A stretch of DNA of 64,000 bases, taken from contig NC_067196.1 in assembly GCF_000699445.3 (NCBI RefSeq), positions 72,113,864-72,177,863 on the forward strand, in the 5' to 3' direction. The stretch comes from Schistosoma haematobium (Eukaryota; Platyhelminthes; Trematoda; Strigeidida; Schistosomatidae). The first letter of the stretch is position 1; the number at the start of each line of letters is the position of its first letter. This document shows positions 13,701 through 24,240 of this stretch, piece by piece. The position numbers and the translations under genes are program-made. The notes under the pieces are model-generated. The model worked only from the letters and a program-made list of their open reading frames with translations. It had not been told where the DNA came from and made no database searches.

Positions 13701-16700
13701 TGTTATAGACCTAGAATAATTATTGACTTGAGAAAAACATCTTATAAATAATTTGCAATCAGTAGTTCTATGGTAACTTTTTACTAACTATTTTACTATG
13801 CTTTATTGATTTCTACAAATCCCTAAATAACCAATCATAATAAAGCCTGATCACATTCTGGATAGGATTAACCGTTCATTGTTCCAGCTGTGAGACGAAT
13901 TGTCGATCTTTTTTTTGAAAAATTATTTGATTCAATTTTCACTCATTAACTCTATTGAAAAAATCGAAATAGTGACAAGAAGTTTGTTTCATGTGGGTAG
14001 ATAAATAACATATTCGATTGTTTAATTTACACATCCAATTATGAAGTTCTATCATTTCCTTCAGTATTCTGATGATGATTATCAGCATCACGTTAGTATC
14101 ATTTTAAACTCCACTCAACTGACTTTGCCGCTCAAAAATATACACAGTTTAGGATATTGTCGAACTTATTGGTTGATAGACCATATAGATTAAGCCTGTT
14201 TATACTTCAATTGAGATTAAATAGCTATATCATCCAATTCGGTTAGTAAGTACACACTCGTGTACCCGGCTTCGTGTAAAATTCTTCATATAAGGGTTAG
14301 TGATATTATCCTCGAACATTCACCCTGTTCTAAAAGGGCAGAAATATTTTTCCTTTCTGTGTAAATTATGTAGTTTGAATTGTTTCATACGTGTGAAAAC
14401 TTCTGCTTCTAATTTAACTGAATTAAATTTTCAGTTAAATTATATGAGTATTAGTTTTTATATTAATATCTGTTTTTATGTTTTTATTTAAATCCATTTT
14501 GTGAGTGCACTGATTTGCACTTCATGGGCCAGACGGTTCACTTGTGTAATTGTTTTCTCACACGATAGATTTTCTTTAAAATTCAGTGCTTATTCTTTTC
14601 GGGTTCTACCAATACTTTTTTCTGCCTTTGTCCACTTCCTTAACACAACAGTCCAGACTAAACGTTGTTGTCGTAGACGAAGACGCCTCTATTTTGTCGA
14701 GTATGGGAAGCAATGTGAAAACTGTAACAATTGGTATCCTCATGTTTGCACTAGATTTCCCCTGAACTTGTATAAGAATTGTTGCAAATCACAACCATAA
14801 TGATTGTACAAAATACACTGTCCTATAACGTTTCTGTTGATACTTGAAGTAATAGAGCTAATGAATCTAGCTAGGAAACTTCTCACAGATGAATAGTAAG
14901 TTACAGAAAACTGATCGATCTGGAGAATATATTGAGCATCACTATCAATCCAGCTTCAGATTCAGATAGAACCATAGTAAAACACTTCTAGAACATAGAG
15001 AACGATTAATCTACCAATTTACGGAAGGCTTTTAGGAAAAATATCAAACGCCCAGAGAAAAAGGGTGTAATACAACAGCATTAGCATAGCCCATGCGACG
15101 CAGGAGACTCTTTAAAGAAACATGGTAAGGTCAATGAATGGTTAAAAGCAACGTCCGGAAAAGCAACTAGGAGAAGAAAATATGAAACCCAGTCATCTGT
15201 TATCAAACCAGTTTGCAAAGGAGAAAAGGGTTTGAGCTAAGGAATCCCAGTTCTCAGTACTAAATCATATTTCTCAAAGGAGTCAGTCATGTTGCATAAG
15301 CTGAAACAATCCCGAAAAAGATCCAAAGGTAAGTTTAAAGGCAACCTGAACTACAATAGATACCTAAAATTCAAGCTAATTCCGGATACAATAAAGGGAG
15401 TTAGTATACGCAAATTACTCAGAATAAGATAGAAATTGTATTCAGAAAGTCTTCAGGCAAGACGAATTTTTAAAGTTCATTTGGCATCCACTGAGGAGTA
15501 AAGTCTATTAAAGAATCCTCCACAAACTGCGTTTATCTAATCTTTAGGTCTACTCCGACTTCTGGCTGGCTTATCTCAATAAGAGACGATCTGCAGGAAT
15601 AGAAATAAATGGATATCGTCCAAGTGATGGTGAAAACCTTAAACTAAAGAGTCTTTGAATCGACAAAGTCGGGAGCAAATGGATCCTTAAACCACTCTAA
15701 GTGGTACTGGAAAGTACTCCACAGAAATAACGGTTTGTTAAACAAACATTCCCAGACTGCTGAATGAAATAACAGAGCTCACAAACAATGAAAACACAAA
15801 ATTTTGATATCTTCTTCATTTCATATATTTGGCTAATGTCAAAAGTAAATGATAGCGAAATTCAGTCGTTTAGTTTTTTACTTTGTAGAACCAACAGAAT
15901 AAGCCATAGAGGAGATGGTGTTGTCCTGTGTTTGAAGAACGCCTTAAGTATTCGAGTTGCCGAGACCGCGGTATACGATTTAGACACGTGCGAATTAATG
16001 CAGTCTCGAATAAAGTGTAGAGGAGCGTATATCGAACTAGTTTTGTGTATCATGGCCCTCAATCCGCAGCAGACGATTTTCATTTTATAAACTGTATTTC
16101 TGGTCAATCAAGTACAGAAACCTTTGGCAGCTGACTTGGGTTGAATTAAAGGCGGAATTATTAACAAACCCGTTTGATTACAAATTGCTGGAAACTACAT
16201 ACTCATTAACTTTAGTCCAGTGCACTATAGAACCCATTGAATATGAAATACAACACTCTCCTTTTGTCCTGGGCCTAGTTTTCGCTAACGGAGACAGTGC
16301 TAGTTAAATTAAATGGCTACGCTGTCATAATATTTGAGTTCAATGTTGCTATGGCCTACCAAGCAGGCTTGCAACCCCCCTAATATACGGAATGGGAGAC
16401 GTAAATTACTTTAGTCCTATTTCGTTATAATCTCGGAGTAACAGTTGTTCATGACCTAAAGACCACGGCTCACTGTCGTTTTTCATACACTACTTTATTT
16501 CGACTCCATTTCTTATGAGTTTCCTGTAACATAATTATAAACACAATTATAAACATCTTTCTTCTACTCTTTCCTATTTCGTCTTATATAGGTGTTGCAA
16601 ATAGAGGCAGTAGTATACGTATTCCAAGACAAGTTGCTGAAAATGGTTGTGGTTATTTGGAAGATAGACGTCCATCATCCAATTGTGATCCATACATGGT

Positions 16701-16734
16701 CACCAGAATGTTAGTAGAAACAACATGTCTTTAA
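3916..16734 (+). CDS. GS: Glutamine synthetase, C-terminal two thirds (five exons, 5' end outside window)
   Basis: Glutamine synthetase joins ammonia to glutamate using ATP. Joining 3916-4062, 6572-6699, 8803-9005, 12683-12822 and 16592-16734 gives 252 residues plus TAA; every intron is GT-AG and every phase fits. Family landmarks occur in order: WFGIEQEY (metal-binding Glu 24 and 26 of the fragment), [11 protein letters not shown] (Glu 86 and 93), [18 protein letters not shown] (His 143), [13 protein letters not shown], and [14 protein letters not shown] (Glu 229 and Arg 231/232). Spacing matches the animal type II enzyme with a constant offset of about 110 residues, so roughly the first 110 residues are missing. 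The tail after NCDP is about a dozen residues shorter than in mammals. No stops or frameshifts are seen, so the gene looks functional. The introns carry many retroelements. Confidence 0.96.
5158..5640 (-). mobile_element. RTE-clade 3' fragment (copy D), antisense in GS intron
   Basis: Read on the - strand it encodes the C-terminal part of an RTE-like reverse transcriptase: [18 protein letters not shown], a region rich in Trp, Lys and Arg, then [15 protein letters not shown]. It ends with an interrupted TAAG-type tail at 5158-5175. It keeps cysteine ([11 protein letters not shown]) where the other three RTE copies have TGA, and it is clearly diverged from them, so it represents a different subfamily. 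It is truncated at its 5' end near 5640. I see no clear target-site duplication. Confidence 0.85.
5678..5727. repeat. (AAT)n microsatellite
   Basis: About 16 uninterrupted AAT units lie just beyond the 5' truncation point of the antisense RTE fragment. Confidence 0.95.
6572..6699 (+). CDS. GS: GS exon b
   Basis: The acceptor TTTCTTAG ends at 6571 and the donor is GTAAGA at 6700. Phase 1 in, phase 0 out. It encodes [16 protein letters not shown] through [11 protein letters not shown], containing the catalytic-site glutamate of the NAE motif (residue 86 of the fragment). Confidence 0.95.
6700..8802. other. GS intron between exons b and c
   Basis: GT-AG intron of 2.1 kb, phase 0. Apart from the AAT/AAG microsatellite at 7672-7731 I see only AT-rich unstructured sequence. 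Confidence 0.8.
7672..7731. repeat. Compound (AAT)n(AAG)n microsatellite
   Basis: About 13 AAT units run directly into about six AAG units. The reverse strand reads as a spurious poly-Leu open frame. Confidence 0.95.
8803..9005 (+). CDS. GS: GS exon c
   Basis: The acceptor is CATAG ending at 8802 and the donor is GTAAGA at 9006. Phase 0 in, phase 2 out. It encodes [18 protein letters not shown] through [18 protein letters not shown], carrying Glu 93 and His 143 of the active site. It is the most conserved block of the gene. Confidence 0.96.
9430..9690 (-). mobile_element. Family 2 tRNA-derived hammerhead SINE, mutated
   Basis: On the - strand it has a tRNA-like part with a B-box-like GGGCTCGAATCTCG, then a hammerhead-like segment, then the body TGATGGTCTAGCTTCAATTG. 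The core reads CTGGGGA instead of CTGAGGA, and the cleavage triplet is GCC instead of GUC. Both changes should abolish cleavage. Confidence 0.75.
10155..10333. repeat. Perfect palindrome, 87-bp arms, 5-nt loop
   Basis: The left arm 10155-10241 and right arm 10247-10333 are exact reverse complements around the loop AGATA. Open frames on both strands therefore translate almost identically, which shows the symmetry rather than coding. The arms are less AT-rich than the surroundings. It could be a foldback or MITE-type element or a recent inverted duplication of a repeat; no transposase or target-site duplication is visible. Confidence 0.95.
10638..10794 (-). mobile_element. Family 1 (Sm-alpha-like) hammerhead SINE fragment
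   Basis: It contains a hammerhead in - orientation (10655-10715). Next to it is the block with GCACAGGATGCACAT and GAGACTGACCAATTGCAGTC that recurs beside the family 1 copies at 17700-17760 and, in part, 20885-20910. The tRNA-like section is missing, so this is a rearranged or truncated copy. Confidence 0.7.
10655..10715 (-). ncRNA. Hammerhead ribozyme, family 1, core intact
   Basis: On the - strand the core CUGACGA (10701-10695), a stem II of four pairs (GUCC/GGGC, one G-U), GAAA (10680-10677) and the cleavage triplet GUC (10671-10669) are all present. Stem III is the short ACG/CGU form typical of schistosome hammerheads. Stem I has an A-A mismatch at its first position but pairs beyond it. 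All invariant core bases are present, so self-cleavage is plausible, though stem I is weakened. Confidence 0.7.
10980..11040 (-). mobile_element. Decayed family 1 hammerhead remnant
   Basis: The order of parts is recognisable (GATCCAG, GTGACGAG, stem II, GGAAC, GTACGTCC). The core has changed, with GUGA for CUGA and GGAA for GAAA, so it should be inactive. Confidence 0.6.
12255..12449. repeat. Imperfect foldback element with about 70-bp arms
   Basis: The left arm 12255-12326 and right arm 12378-12449 are inverted copies sharing TTTTTCTGRCGTTTCGTGACT and the adjoining ATATC(C/T)(C/T)AATG. The 51-nt spacer contains CCACTTCTTCAGAG. It looks like a small non-autonomous inverted-repeat element; no coding sequence is seen. 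Confidence 0.7.
12683..12822 (+). CDS. GS: GS exon d
   Basis: The acceptor TTTTATTTAG ends at 12682 and the donor is GTAAGT at 12823. Phase 2 in, phase 1 out. It encodes [28 protein letters not shown] and [13 protein letters not shown], part of the glutamate- and ATP-binding face. Confidence 0.95.
12941..13516. mobile_element. Terminal-inverted-repeat element, family T, copy 1
   Basis: The ends 12941-13012 and 13438-13516 are inverted copies sharing AAAGTTCAGC, TCTTTTCAACGAATTTATTA and GTACAATC. The 425-bp interior lacks a credible protein but contains GAATAACCAAGATGACGTAA, which reappears inverted in the copy at 37590-37985. The related ends at 27634-28373 show this is a repeated family. 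It could be a MITE, or Penelope-type inverted terminal repeats. Confidence 0.65.
14640..16340 (+). pseudogene. Decayed CR1-like non-LTR retrotransposon (ORF1 and endonuclease parts)
   Basis: 14690-14760 encodes [16 protein letters not shown], a zinc-finger-like segment with Cys/His spacing seen in ORF1 proteins of CR1-type elements. 15270-15350 resembles a basic ORF1 stretch ([12 protein letters not shown]). 15880-16080 resembles the start of an endonuclease ([18 protein letters not shown]), and 16160-16320 resembles the later LNLVQ...HSPFVLGL part. Many stops and frame changes separate these, so it is a fossil. The clade call rests on general resemblance. Confidence 0.6.
16592..16734 (+). 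CDS. GS: GS exon e (terminal exon)
   Basis: The acceptor ends TATATAG at 16591. Phase 1 in; the stop TAA is at 16732-16734. It encodes [30 protein letters not shown] and the short C-terminus ending TTCL. The EDRR motif binds nucleotide and glutamate in the family. Confidence 0.96.
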
Positions 16735-16864
16735 TTATTATTACCATTATTTATAAAATAATGAAGAACTAATACACAACAAAGAAATCAATTTTTTTAA
16801 AACATAATGTTACTAAATAATATCGAATGTTCCCATATAATCACTTCATTTTGTTAGTGGTTAC

Positions 16865-16870
16865 AATAAA
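16865..16870 (+). terminator. GS: Candidate GS polyadenylation signal
   Basis: AATAAA lies 131 nt after the stop codon. A second AATAAA at 17106-17111 is an alternative. The sequence cannot decide between them. Confidence 0.5.
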
Positions 16871-17507
16871 TTTAAAAACTGTATTTACATAATTTTGATA
16901 ACCATTGTCATCATTAATTTTTCTCCATTGTTTACGAAGTTATCATCGTCATCAAAAGCAGATGCAAGAGCAGTAGTGTCGTTATTATTGACTTTTCAAT
17001 AATCGAACAATTTTTATTTTCTAGTATTTCCTATCATACAAATTTATAGTTTACTTAGTGAACTAATCATTGTCCCAGTTACTGTTTAATTATTGAACCA
17101 TTCACAATAAAGGGATTAAGAAATGTTGCATATTGATTTGAGTTTTTTAAACAAATAAACACATACACCATCTTTTCTGTTTGTCCTTTTATATCACTTG
17201 TCATTTAAATTTATCGTTTGTGATTTATATAAGAAAAATCGTTTTGTTTTTTATTTTAAAAAGTTATGAATAAAAAACATTAAGAAACGAACCATGAAAT
17301 CTAATCGTTTCTTGATCTCAATTTTATAAAAAACCTTAATTTGAAACAAAAATAGATAGTAGCTAGCAGTGGAATCCAGAACGCGCGTTTCGTCCTATTT
17401 GGGACTCGTCAACTGGATGTCCTAAATAACAATGGGAAGATACAAGTAAAACAACACTAAGTGAATTTAAACTTCACCCCATTGTAAAAGCAGTTTGCTA
17501 TAATGAC

Positions 17508-17575
17508 TCAGTAGCTAAGTGGATAACGCAATAGCGTTTGAAGCGAACGGTACTAGGTTCGAATCCCGGAGTGGG
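17508..17575 (+). promoter_or_regulatory. tRNA-like internal pol III promoter of family 1 SINE
   Basis: An A-box-like GTAGCTAAGTGG (17511-17522) and a B box GGTTCGAATCC (17556-17566) stand at tRNA-like spacing. There is no complete cloverleaf, so this is a SINE head rather than a tRNA gene. Confidence 0.65.
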
Positions 17576-17592
17576 CATCAACTCTGCGATGC

Positions 17593-17652
17593 AGGTACAT
17601 CCAGCTAACGAGTCCCAAACAGGACGAAACGCGCATCCTGGATTCCATTGCT
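17593..17652 (+). ncRNA. Hammerhead ribozyme, family 1, core-mutated
   Basis: Stem I strand CATCCAG, core CUAACGA, stem II GUCC/GGAC, GAAA, the short stem III and an AUC cleavage triplet occur in order. The invariant G5 of CUGA is A, which should abolish activity although the helices are intact. Confidence 0.75.
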
Positions 17653-18965
17653 AGCCACTATCCATCTTTGCTTAAGAAGCTGGTTACTTAAGGCTATATC
17701 GAGGCAATCCACACGGGATGCACATGTGCCAACATGAGACTGATCAACTGCAGTCCTAAATAACAATGGGAAGATACAAGTAAAACAACATCAAGTGAAT
17801 TTAAACCTTAATTTGGAATATGATATCCATTGGAACCTGACATCAGTTGAAGAATCATTGTGGTTTTTTCAGCTTTTTCGTTTCATAGCATGAATGTTAG
17901 TATGAGATATTGGGCATGAATCCTAATTTACTTGCTACTATTATACCATGAGATACACAATTAAAAATATACAAATTGGATGACTCTTTCCTAGTAAAAC
18001 ATTATTGACCATTTTATTTCCAGGACTCCTATTCGTGTCGACGGTCACACTTAAACTGAAGAGTATAACTTTAATCGTACAGTTAGCATACAATGTACTA
18101 CTCAATGCAGCATAGTTTTTGTTCAGAAAGTTAATAAAAAAATAAGAGGCTTGAACTCCATCAGTCAGAACTTCTCATTAGAACTTCGGGACTTTATCTC
18201 AAACTAATCTTCGGAACCAACAGAATTTATTTATGAAATAGATGAATTATATCTGGTAATGAAATCGAGGACTTATGTTTCATTCTCATCAACTAAATGT
18301 ACCTCCATCCCAATGTTGATGTTTATATCAGGAACAAAAGAAATAAAACACATGTCTATATGTGAAAAGCATTGATACTTTCTTTTCTCTTACTTTCAAA
18401 TGAAAAAAAAGCGAAAATAGTAGCCCAATTCAATGGTATTATTTGTGATAATATAATCTATGGATGATATCAGTCATACGCTAATTATTAAGAGATAGTA
18501 CAATGAAAATTTTCCAATATTTTTATTTTTGAGTCATAGCATGTATATTCAAAGAGTTATCTTCCATAAGGAACAATTAGTGGTAACAGTAGACAGAAAA
18601 CCTAAACCATAAATTCATCCGTTTATTATTTTTCAGTCATTTCTAACCACCAGAAAAATGTTATTAATAGATAGTGTTAAAGGTTTCTCATAAAGCTTAT
18701 AATTCTGATGAATCACTTTTACACCCGTTTAAAGTGAGTAATAACAACAATAATATATTACTTCTCTAAGAGTAAATCATTTATGACGTTATCTATCTAG
18801 TACTTATACTGGGGAAAACAAAGAGCTCATAGAAATTAAATAATGTTCTATAAAAAGGAACGGTCCAGAATGTTCTGAACTTTGGAATATTTGTATGAAA
18901 GTTGTGCCTTTTTGATAAAAAAAGAATAACATCAATGAATATTTGGCTACATTAGATGTATACAG

Positions 18966-19600
18966 TTATATTCCGTAAAACCCTATGGAATCTGGTGTAT
19001 GCAAACTATTAAGGCGAATCTTTAAGCAGAACCTATGTTCATGTTTTGGTACACCTTCATGAGACAGCAGAGACATTAAACCCTTTCCCCCAAACACAGC
19101 GTACTGTTCTCTTCCAGAGAGGTAGGAACATATCCAATTATTTATCCAGATGTCAGTGTTGATGCTGATTAACTTGTTAGGTAAAAGTTGTCTTGGGATA
19201 GAATCAAAGCAGAAGTATAGTTCAGAAAAGCGCATCAAACATACTTCTTACCCTTTTCCAAGCTGAACACTATCTTGTGATGCAGAACAGCAACGGCATC
19301 TGGGGTGCTTCTTTTGCATTTGTGAGCAAACTTATACGGATCAATGTGCTCTTTTATTGCAGGTTGGAGTGGGAGTATCAATAATTTTTCTATTGTTTTG
19401 ATGAAAGATGAAGTTATTGCTATAGGTCTAAATTTCACATCCTTATCACTAGATAGTTTCTTAGGTATAGGGATTATCTTTCTCCATATTTTCAATATGA
19501 GATTAGTTGAGAAGGATCTGTTAATCATATTAGTGAATAAATAACACAGAACGTCAGCACATTTTAAAAAAAGGAGGTTTGGGTTACCATCAAATCCTAA
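18966..19600 (-). pseudogene. CR1-like reverse-transcriptase fragment, frameshifted
   Basis: The - strand encodes WRKIIPIPKKLSSDKDVKFR, then RPIAITSSFIKTIEKL, KRSTPDAVAVLHH and SLEKGKKYV. After a frame change it encodes FDSIPRQLLPNKLISINTD, SYLSGREQY and SHEGVPKHE, where families have GVPQG. This covers fingers to palm A of a CR1/Jockey-type enzyme. The YADD block is not found. The frameshift near 19236 and the altered motifs mark it as dead. Confidence 0.8.
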
Positions 19601-20664
19601 ACATTAGGATAAATCTAGAGGGTTAACCTACGTTAAATCTGTCCAGTAATCTTTCTTCAGAAAGTACCAAATCACAAACTTTTCACCACTCCATTTCGTC
19701 TCATCAGTTTCAAAGTCATCATTAATCATCTGGTATAACAATTACTTGAGTAAAATTTATAAAACACATTTAACACAACAGAGAAGATGCTATCGGATGA
19801 GATCAGTTGTCAAGACATCTATCCAACATACCATACACAATTACTATCTGACAACTACTCAAAAAATGTTATCATTGTTTATAAGCTATCTTTATTAGAC
19901 ATTTATGTCTGAGCATCATAGAGATCTATCAAAAATCCTTGATTTAAATGTAGGAGTCTTTATTTAGTTTAATAATAATGGTTAGAATTGTAAACATAAT
20001 ATGGTTTTCAAAATATAAATAGAATTAACGTACGATTTATTGGTTGTTGTTTTTTTCACATATTTCTCCTTTTTTTATTGCGTAATAACGTAAACAACTT
20101 ACTTTTGATAAACAATATGATTATAGCCAATATACACACTTTGTACTTTGTAATTATAAATCTTGTAAGAAAAAAATATTTATTATTCACTACATTTATG
20201 CTTAATTACTTGACTAATGTAAATAAATTTCAAAGTGTCAAAATATACAACTTTGTATCTACTTCATGTAGGTTTAATTTGATACATTAAGATCACCTGT
20301 CATTTTTCCCAAAGGAAATTTATTTTCACAGCTCTTCCATTAATATGTTGTTTATATTGGGAATTTCGTGCTTATTCCTTTATTCTAGCACTGATAAAGA
20401 TGAAACTGTTGGTTAATATTATTATGCGTTATCTAGTGGTAGTGTGGTGCGGCTTACTTATATCCATATAAGCAGTATATAACGGTAGTCAGGAATAGAA
20501 GGTATTTCAGTAGAAGTTCGAGAAGGGAAGAACGGAAACGGAACGCAATTGGTATGAAAATGCATAAACAATTAAATCTGAAACGATAGACTTATTTTTG
20601 CAAAAGGAACAGGCAACTTTGAAACGATGGATTGATATTTTGCAAATAACCTATCTACAGTATA

Positions 20665-20960
20665 ACGTTGTAAGCTATGATGGATAGGACGCGCGTTTCG
20701 TCCTATCTGGAGCTCGTCAGCTGAATGTACCTGCGTCACAGAGCTCATGTTCACTCTGGGACTCGAACCCAGTTCCATTCGCTTCAAACGCCATCGCGTT
20801 CTCCACTCAGCTACCCGTCATGACAGACATTTGCGTGTGCAATGGGGTGAAATTAAAAACACTTGGTACATATCGCCTTGTAACAGACTGATAAACTGCA
20901 GTCTTAAAAATTAATGGGAAGATAGAAGTAAAAAACACCAAGTGTATTTACAGTAAAGTC
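20665..20960 (-). mobile_element. Family 1 (Sm-alpha-like) hammerhead SINE, nearly complete
   Basis: In - orientation the order is: leader block with CTTCCCATTAATTTTTAAGA and CTGCAGTTTATCAGTCTG, then CACCCCATTGCAC, an A box GGGTAGCTGAGTGG (about 20815-20802), a B box GGTTCGAGTCCC (about 20769-20758), and the hammerhead. This is the best-preserved family 1 layout in the window. Confidence 0.8.
20678..20735 (-). ncRNA. Hammerhead ribozyme, family 1, core intact but helices weakened
   Basis: On the - strand the core bases CUGACGA, GAAA and GUC are all present. Stem II reads GCUC/GGAC with one mismatch and one wobble. Stem I (AUUCAG against CUAUCC) pairs at only part of its length. Activity is possible but should be lower than for the consensus. 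Confidence 0.65.
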
Positions 20961-22254
20961 CTTAGATTTTATTGAGATGCTTTGTAATTTCTTTTCAAAT
21001 ACACTCGATTGTCCCCACTTGTGTTCTCGTTCACTATGGTGGGATGTAGAACTTGTATTTCACCCTATATAAGATTTCTAACTTTAGCTTAATTGTATTC
21101 TACAGTGCTAAATAAATGTTGATGAATGAATAAAATTTAGCTGTCATAGTTTATTATTTTAAGTGGACAGTTTCCCCAGAGTATGAAGTAGTGTGTTGAT
21201 TACTAATATTAGTGGAAACGACGGGATAAGGATACAGTTTTGCGATAAATTTTAAAAGACTAATGCATAGTCTTTACTGAATACTGTTACAATATAATCA
21301 ATATTCAAATCAAGTCTTTAATATGAATGAATGTGAATACCTATAATAGGATGGAACGGATGTTTGGTGCTTCCTGGTTTGTCGTGGTATTGTGACTATG
21401 GTCAGTTTGTGATAAAAACTATGGAAATATACATTCTCAAATAACTTAGTTTGATTCCTTACGTTACTTCTATACTTCGTTCATCAGATTTCGTGGTTTG
21501 AAAACGATGAGAATTTTTCTGATTCAACTTTCTCGAATAGTTCAAGGTAAAAATGGATCTTATTTCGATACGGATTAACGTAATCACGAAACAATTGATT
21601 TAGAAAGGAACTTGATTTCATTCAATCATTCAAAACAACTTTTATTCATGTCATAATTATATTGATGGCTTAGTTTTAGCAAAAAGTTAAGAATAGAATA
21701 CCTGGATCACTATATCAGCCAGCGATATTAACAAATTTAGATCTACAATTAATGACAAAACGTACTATATTTTATAAACTTATAAGTCATGAAAAACATT
21801 GATCTGTATGCACCATGAATGGAACAAAGTTGTGCTTCGTCAATCTTGAGCATAATCCTTGCAATTTAATCTGAAAGCCTGTCTGAAATTACAAGTGATT
21901 AATCACTGAGAAGTGACTAGTTTCATGTCTTTCAAGTCCATCTTAATGCTGATCGAATTCTATCGATTAAGTTGCAATGTGGCCATTACTTCAGGTAACT
22001 CGACATCGTATGCACCATGTTGAGATGTAAATTGGGGGTAACGTCTTTGAATGTGAAGTTGGGTGACAAGAGATCAAATACTTCCAGAGAGCATTAGATC
22101 CCCAAAGATTACAGGTATACCCTTCTAACTAGTGTCAAACAGCATGGAACCTAGATCCAGGGTCTTCTGTTGACTACCTTCAACAGCTACCTGAAGATGA
22201 CTGAATTTTAAATTGTCACTTTTAGGTTGTTGTATTACAAAATACAGAATTTTT

Positions 22255-22430
22255 GCTGCTTACACCAATGACAGCCACCGAAAATGTGGAAAAATTAGAT
22301 AGATATGCTATCCCAACACAGGATTCCTCAGCAATCCGTATTCCCGACCCTATCAGGGACCAAACTCATGACCTTCGGTCTCACGACGGATACCTAACCT
22401 CCAGGCCATTAAGCCAGCATGTAATATCGA
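22255..22430 (-). mobile_element. Diverged tRNA-like SINE relative with hammerhead-like segment
   Basis: The - strand reads GCTGGCTTAATGGCCTGGAG (A-box-like), a worn B-box region with CATGAGTTTGGTCCCTGA, and then TTGCTGAGGAATCC. The last corresponds to the family 2 core CTGAGGA, but no GAAA follows. It is either an old family 2 copy or a third related family. Confidence 0.5.
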
Positions 22431-24240
22431 GAGACCATAGAAATAGTGATCATGATTTAGATGATTTTTAACCACTTATTTTTGATGTTCACGATCTCTT
22501 CATAATTTACTTAAACAAATTGTGTAGGGTGTACTGGATCAACACATTATATATTCTTTTACAATCTGATGACTGCTGAATTAGAATAGGACACCTGTCC
22601 AGTACTATCTGATGACAGTTTGTCATGAAAAATGTTTTCACATTGCGAAAAACTTGCAAAAATCCGAGAGTAAATTATGCAGTATTTTTGTAACATTGTA
22701 ACCATCAGAATGTTAGTTTAGTTCTATTTGACCTCATTATTTATCAGATGAATGGTTCTGATGAATATAATCATGTACTTACAATGTTTCTTATAAATAT
22801 TTATTTTAAAAGTAAACAGAGGTCATTTAGAAAGTTTAAATTCAAATATATGAAATGGGCCGAAAAACAAAAATATTGTGCAACCTCTGTATATGTGCAA
22901 CGACTAAGTCATATTTAACGTTCGTTTAGACATATAGTGATATGAGTGAATGTCCCAACAACCATAAACTTTGCGAAACTAAACGATCAATTTTTAACAA
23001 ATTATTACGGAAGAACACTTTCACTTATGACCTGTATCAATCAGAATGATATTTCGCAAAGGGAAGTTTTTTCGAAATACTACACTTTTTAGCTAGAACC
23101 ATGAGGTTATTAACCGATCACCTGTGCATTGGTATATAGATTAATTACTAAGCAATATCTTGATGTTGTTCCGTTGTATCATCTATTTGGCTAGGTATAT
23201 GGGATTTTTTTAGATTTTAGGAGTTTCATGGTCTAACCATTGTATTTCTCGTGAGAATCTGTGAGTATTGGAGTTTATTACGTGTTGGGTGTGAGATACT
23301 GATCTACCGTAATCAACGGATAACGGTTGCGAGATCGTGGATATACACTTCTGTGGGATGGAACGACCTTCCAGAGCATTCATTTGTATGGGATTTAATT
23401 TATACGAAATAAAATGAATTCACTTTATCATACAATGTTCGTTATTTTTGTTTCACAAAACATTTCGCCAGTGTACACATTTAAATGTGCCAGATTGGAG
23501 AAAATTCTTTTGACTGTATTGTTTTTGGGATGAGCAACTTGAAGGGAAGCAAATAATATAGTTGAGTGACGATTACTCACAAATCTGAATTATGAAAGTG
23601 AGTAGTCGACAGTAAACGGATTTTTAAAATATTATTTCGTCAGCAAGACATGAATTGTGTTACGTGACAAAACGACATACTTATACATTAAAATGTTTAG
23701 CGTAGAAACAAACAAGATTAAAATTCATTGAAAAAAAATAACTACAAGATTCAGATTCTTACATAATTTACACGTGCATAAGATTAAAGCATGATCATTA
23801 AGCCTACTTATTCCCTACTATATTAAGACCAATAGTTATTATGAAAAGCATCTGCGGAGCAGTATATTCCTGAATTTTGATTTTACTGTTATTTGAAATG
23901 AACAGAAGTCATATTACTTTAAATACTGAAAGGTTTTTTGTCGATTAATCATTCTGTTGAGCTTCCTTAAGTCATTAAATTCCTCGAGCCATTTTCGACT
24001 GTAAACTTCGTTTTCACTATGATTATCATAGATTAGATTTGAAAGAATACATCGTATTTTGACTAGCATACTATTAAAAACATATTGACCAATAGTTTAT
24101 TGTGTTTGTTGACTGGTCTACTATAGTAAATTGATAACAATACTTTCATATAAATTCAGTTACTAGATTCAATAAGTGATGAATACATTAAAAGTTATTG
24201 AGTTCATCCGTTTAAATAATTTTGAAAATCTACCTCCAAA

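Larger units (their letters stand above)
12823..16591. other. GS intron between exons d and e
   Basis: GT-AG intron of 3.8 kb, phase 1. It contains an inverted-repeat element (12941-13516) and a decayed CR1-like retrotransposon (14640-16340). About 13520-14600 has no feature I can identify. Confidence 0.85.
17362..17800 (+). mobile_element. Family 1 (Sm-alpha-like) SINE cluster, partly tandem and partly inverted
   Basis: A - strand hammerhead (17362-17420) is followed by a + strand unit with a tRNA-like part and a + strand hammerhead. The block TAAATAACAATGGGAAGATA with ACAAGTAAAACAAC occurs at 17423 and again at 17758, a spacing of about 335 bp. That is close to the known Sm-alpha unit length. 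In the first hammerhead C3 of the core is U (UUGACGA). The cluster records duplication and inversion of a SINE unit. Confidence 0.75.

Noticed and set aside
17508..17575. Possible tRNA gene
   Set aside because: A and B boxes are present but a full cloverleaf with acceptor stem is not, and a hammerhead SINE body follows directly. The same holds for the tRNA-like parts at 20760-20820, 26650-26705, 33980-34050 and 54290-54360.
18262..18305. Hammerhead-like segment (UUGAUGAG then GAAAC, - strand)
   Set aside because: Stem II is essentially missing and the flanks barely resemble family 1. It may be a remnant but is not called as a feature.
23140..23440. Possible second LTR
   Set aside because: The base composition and the ATTTAATTTATACGAAATAAA region are suggestive, but there is no partner copy, no clear TG...CA ends and no primer site.
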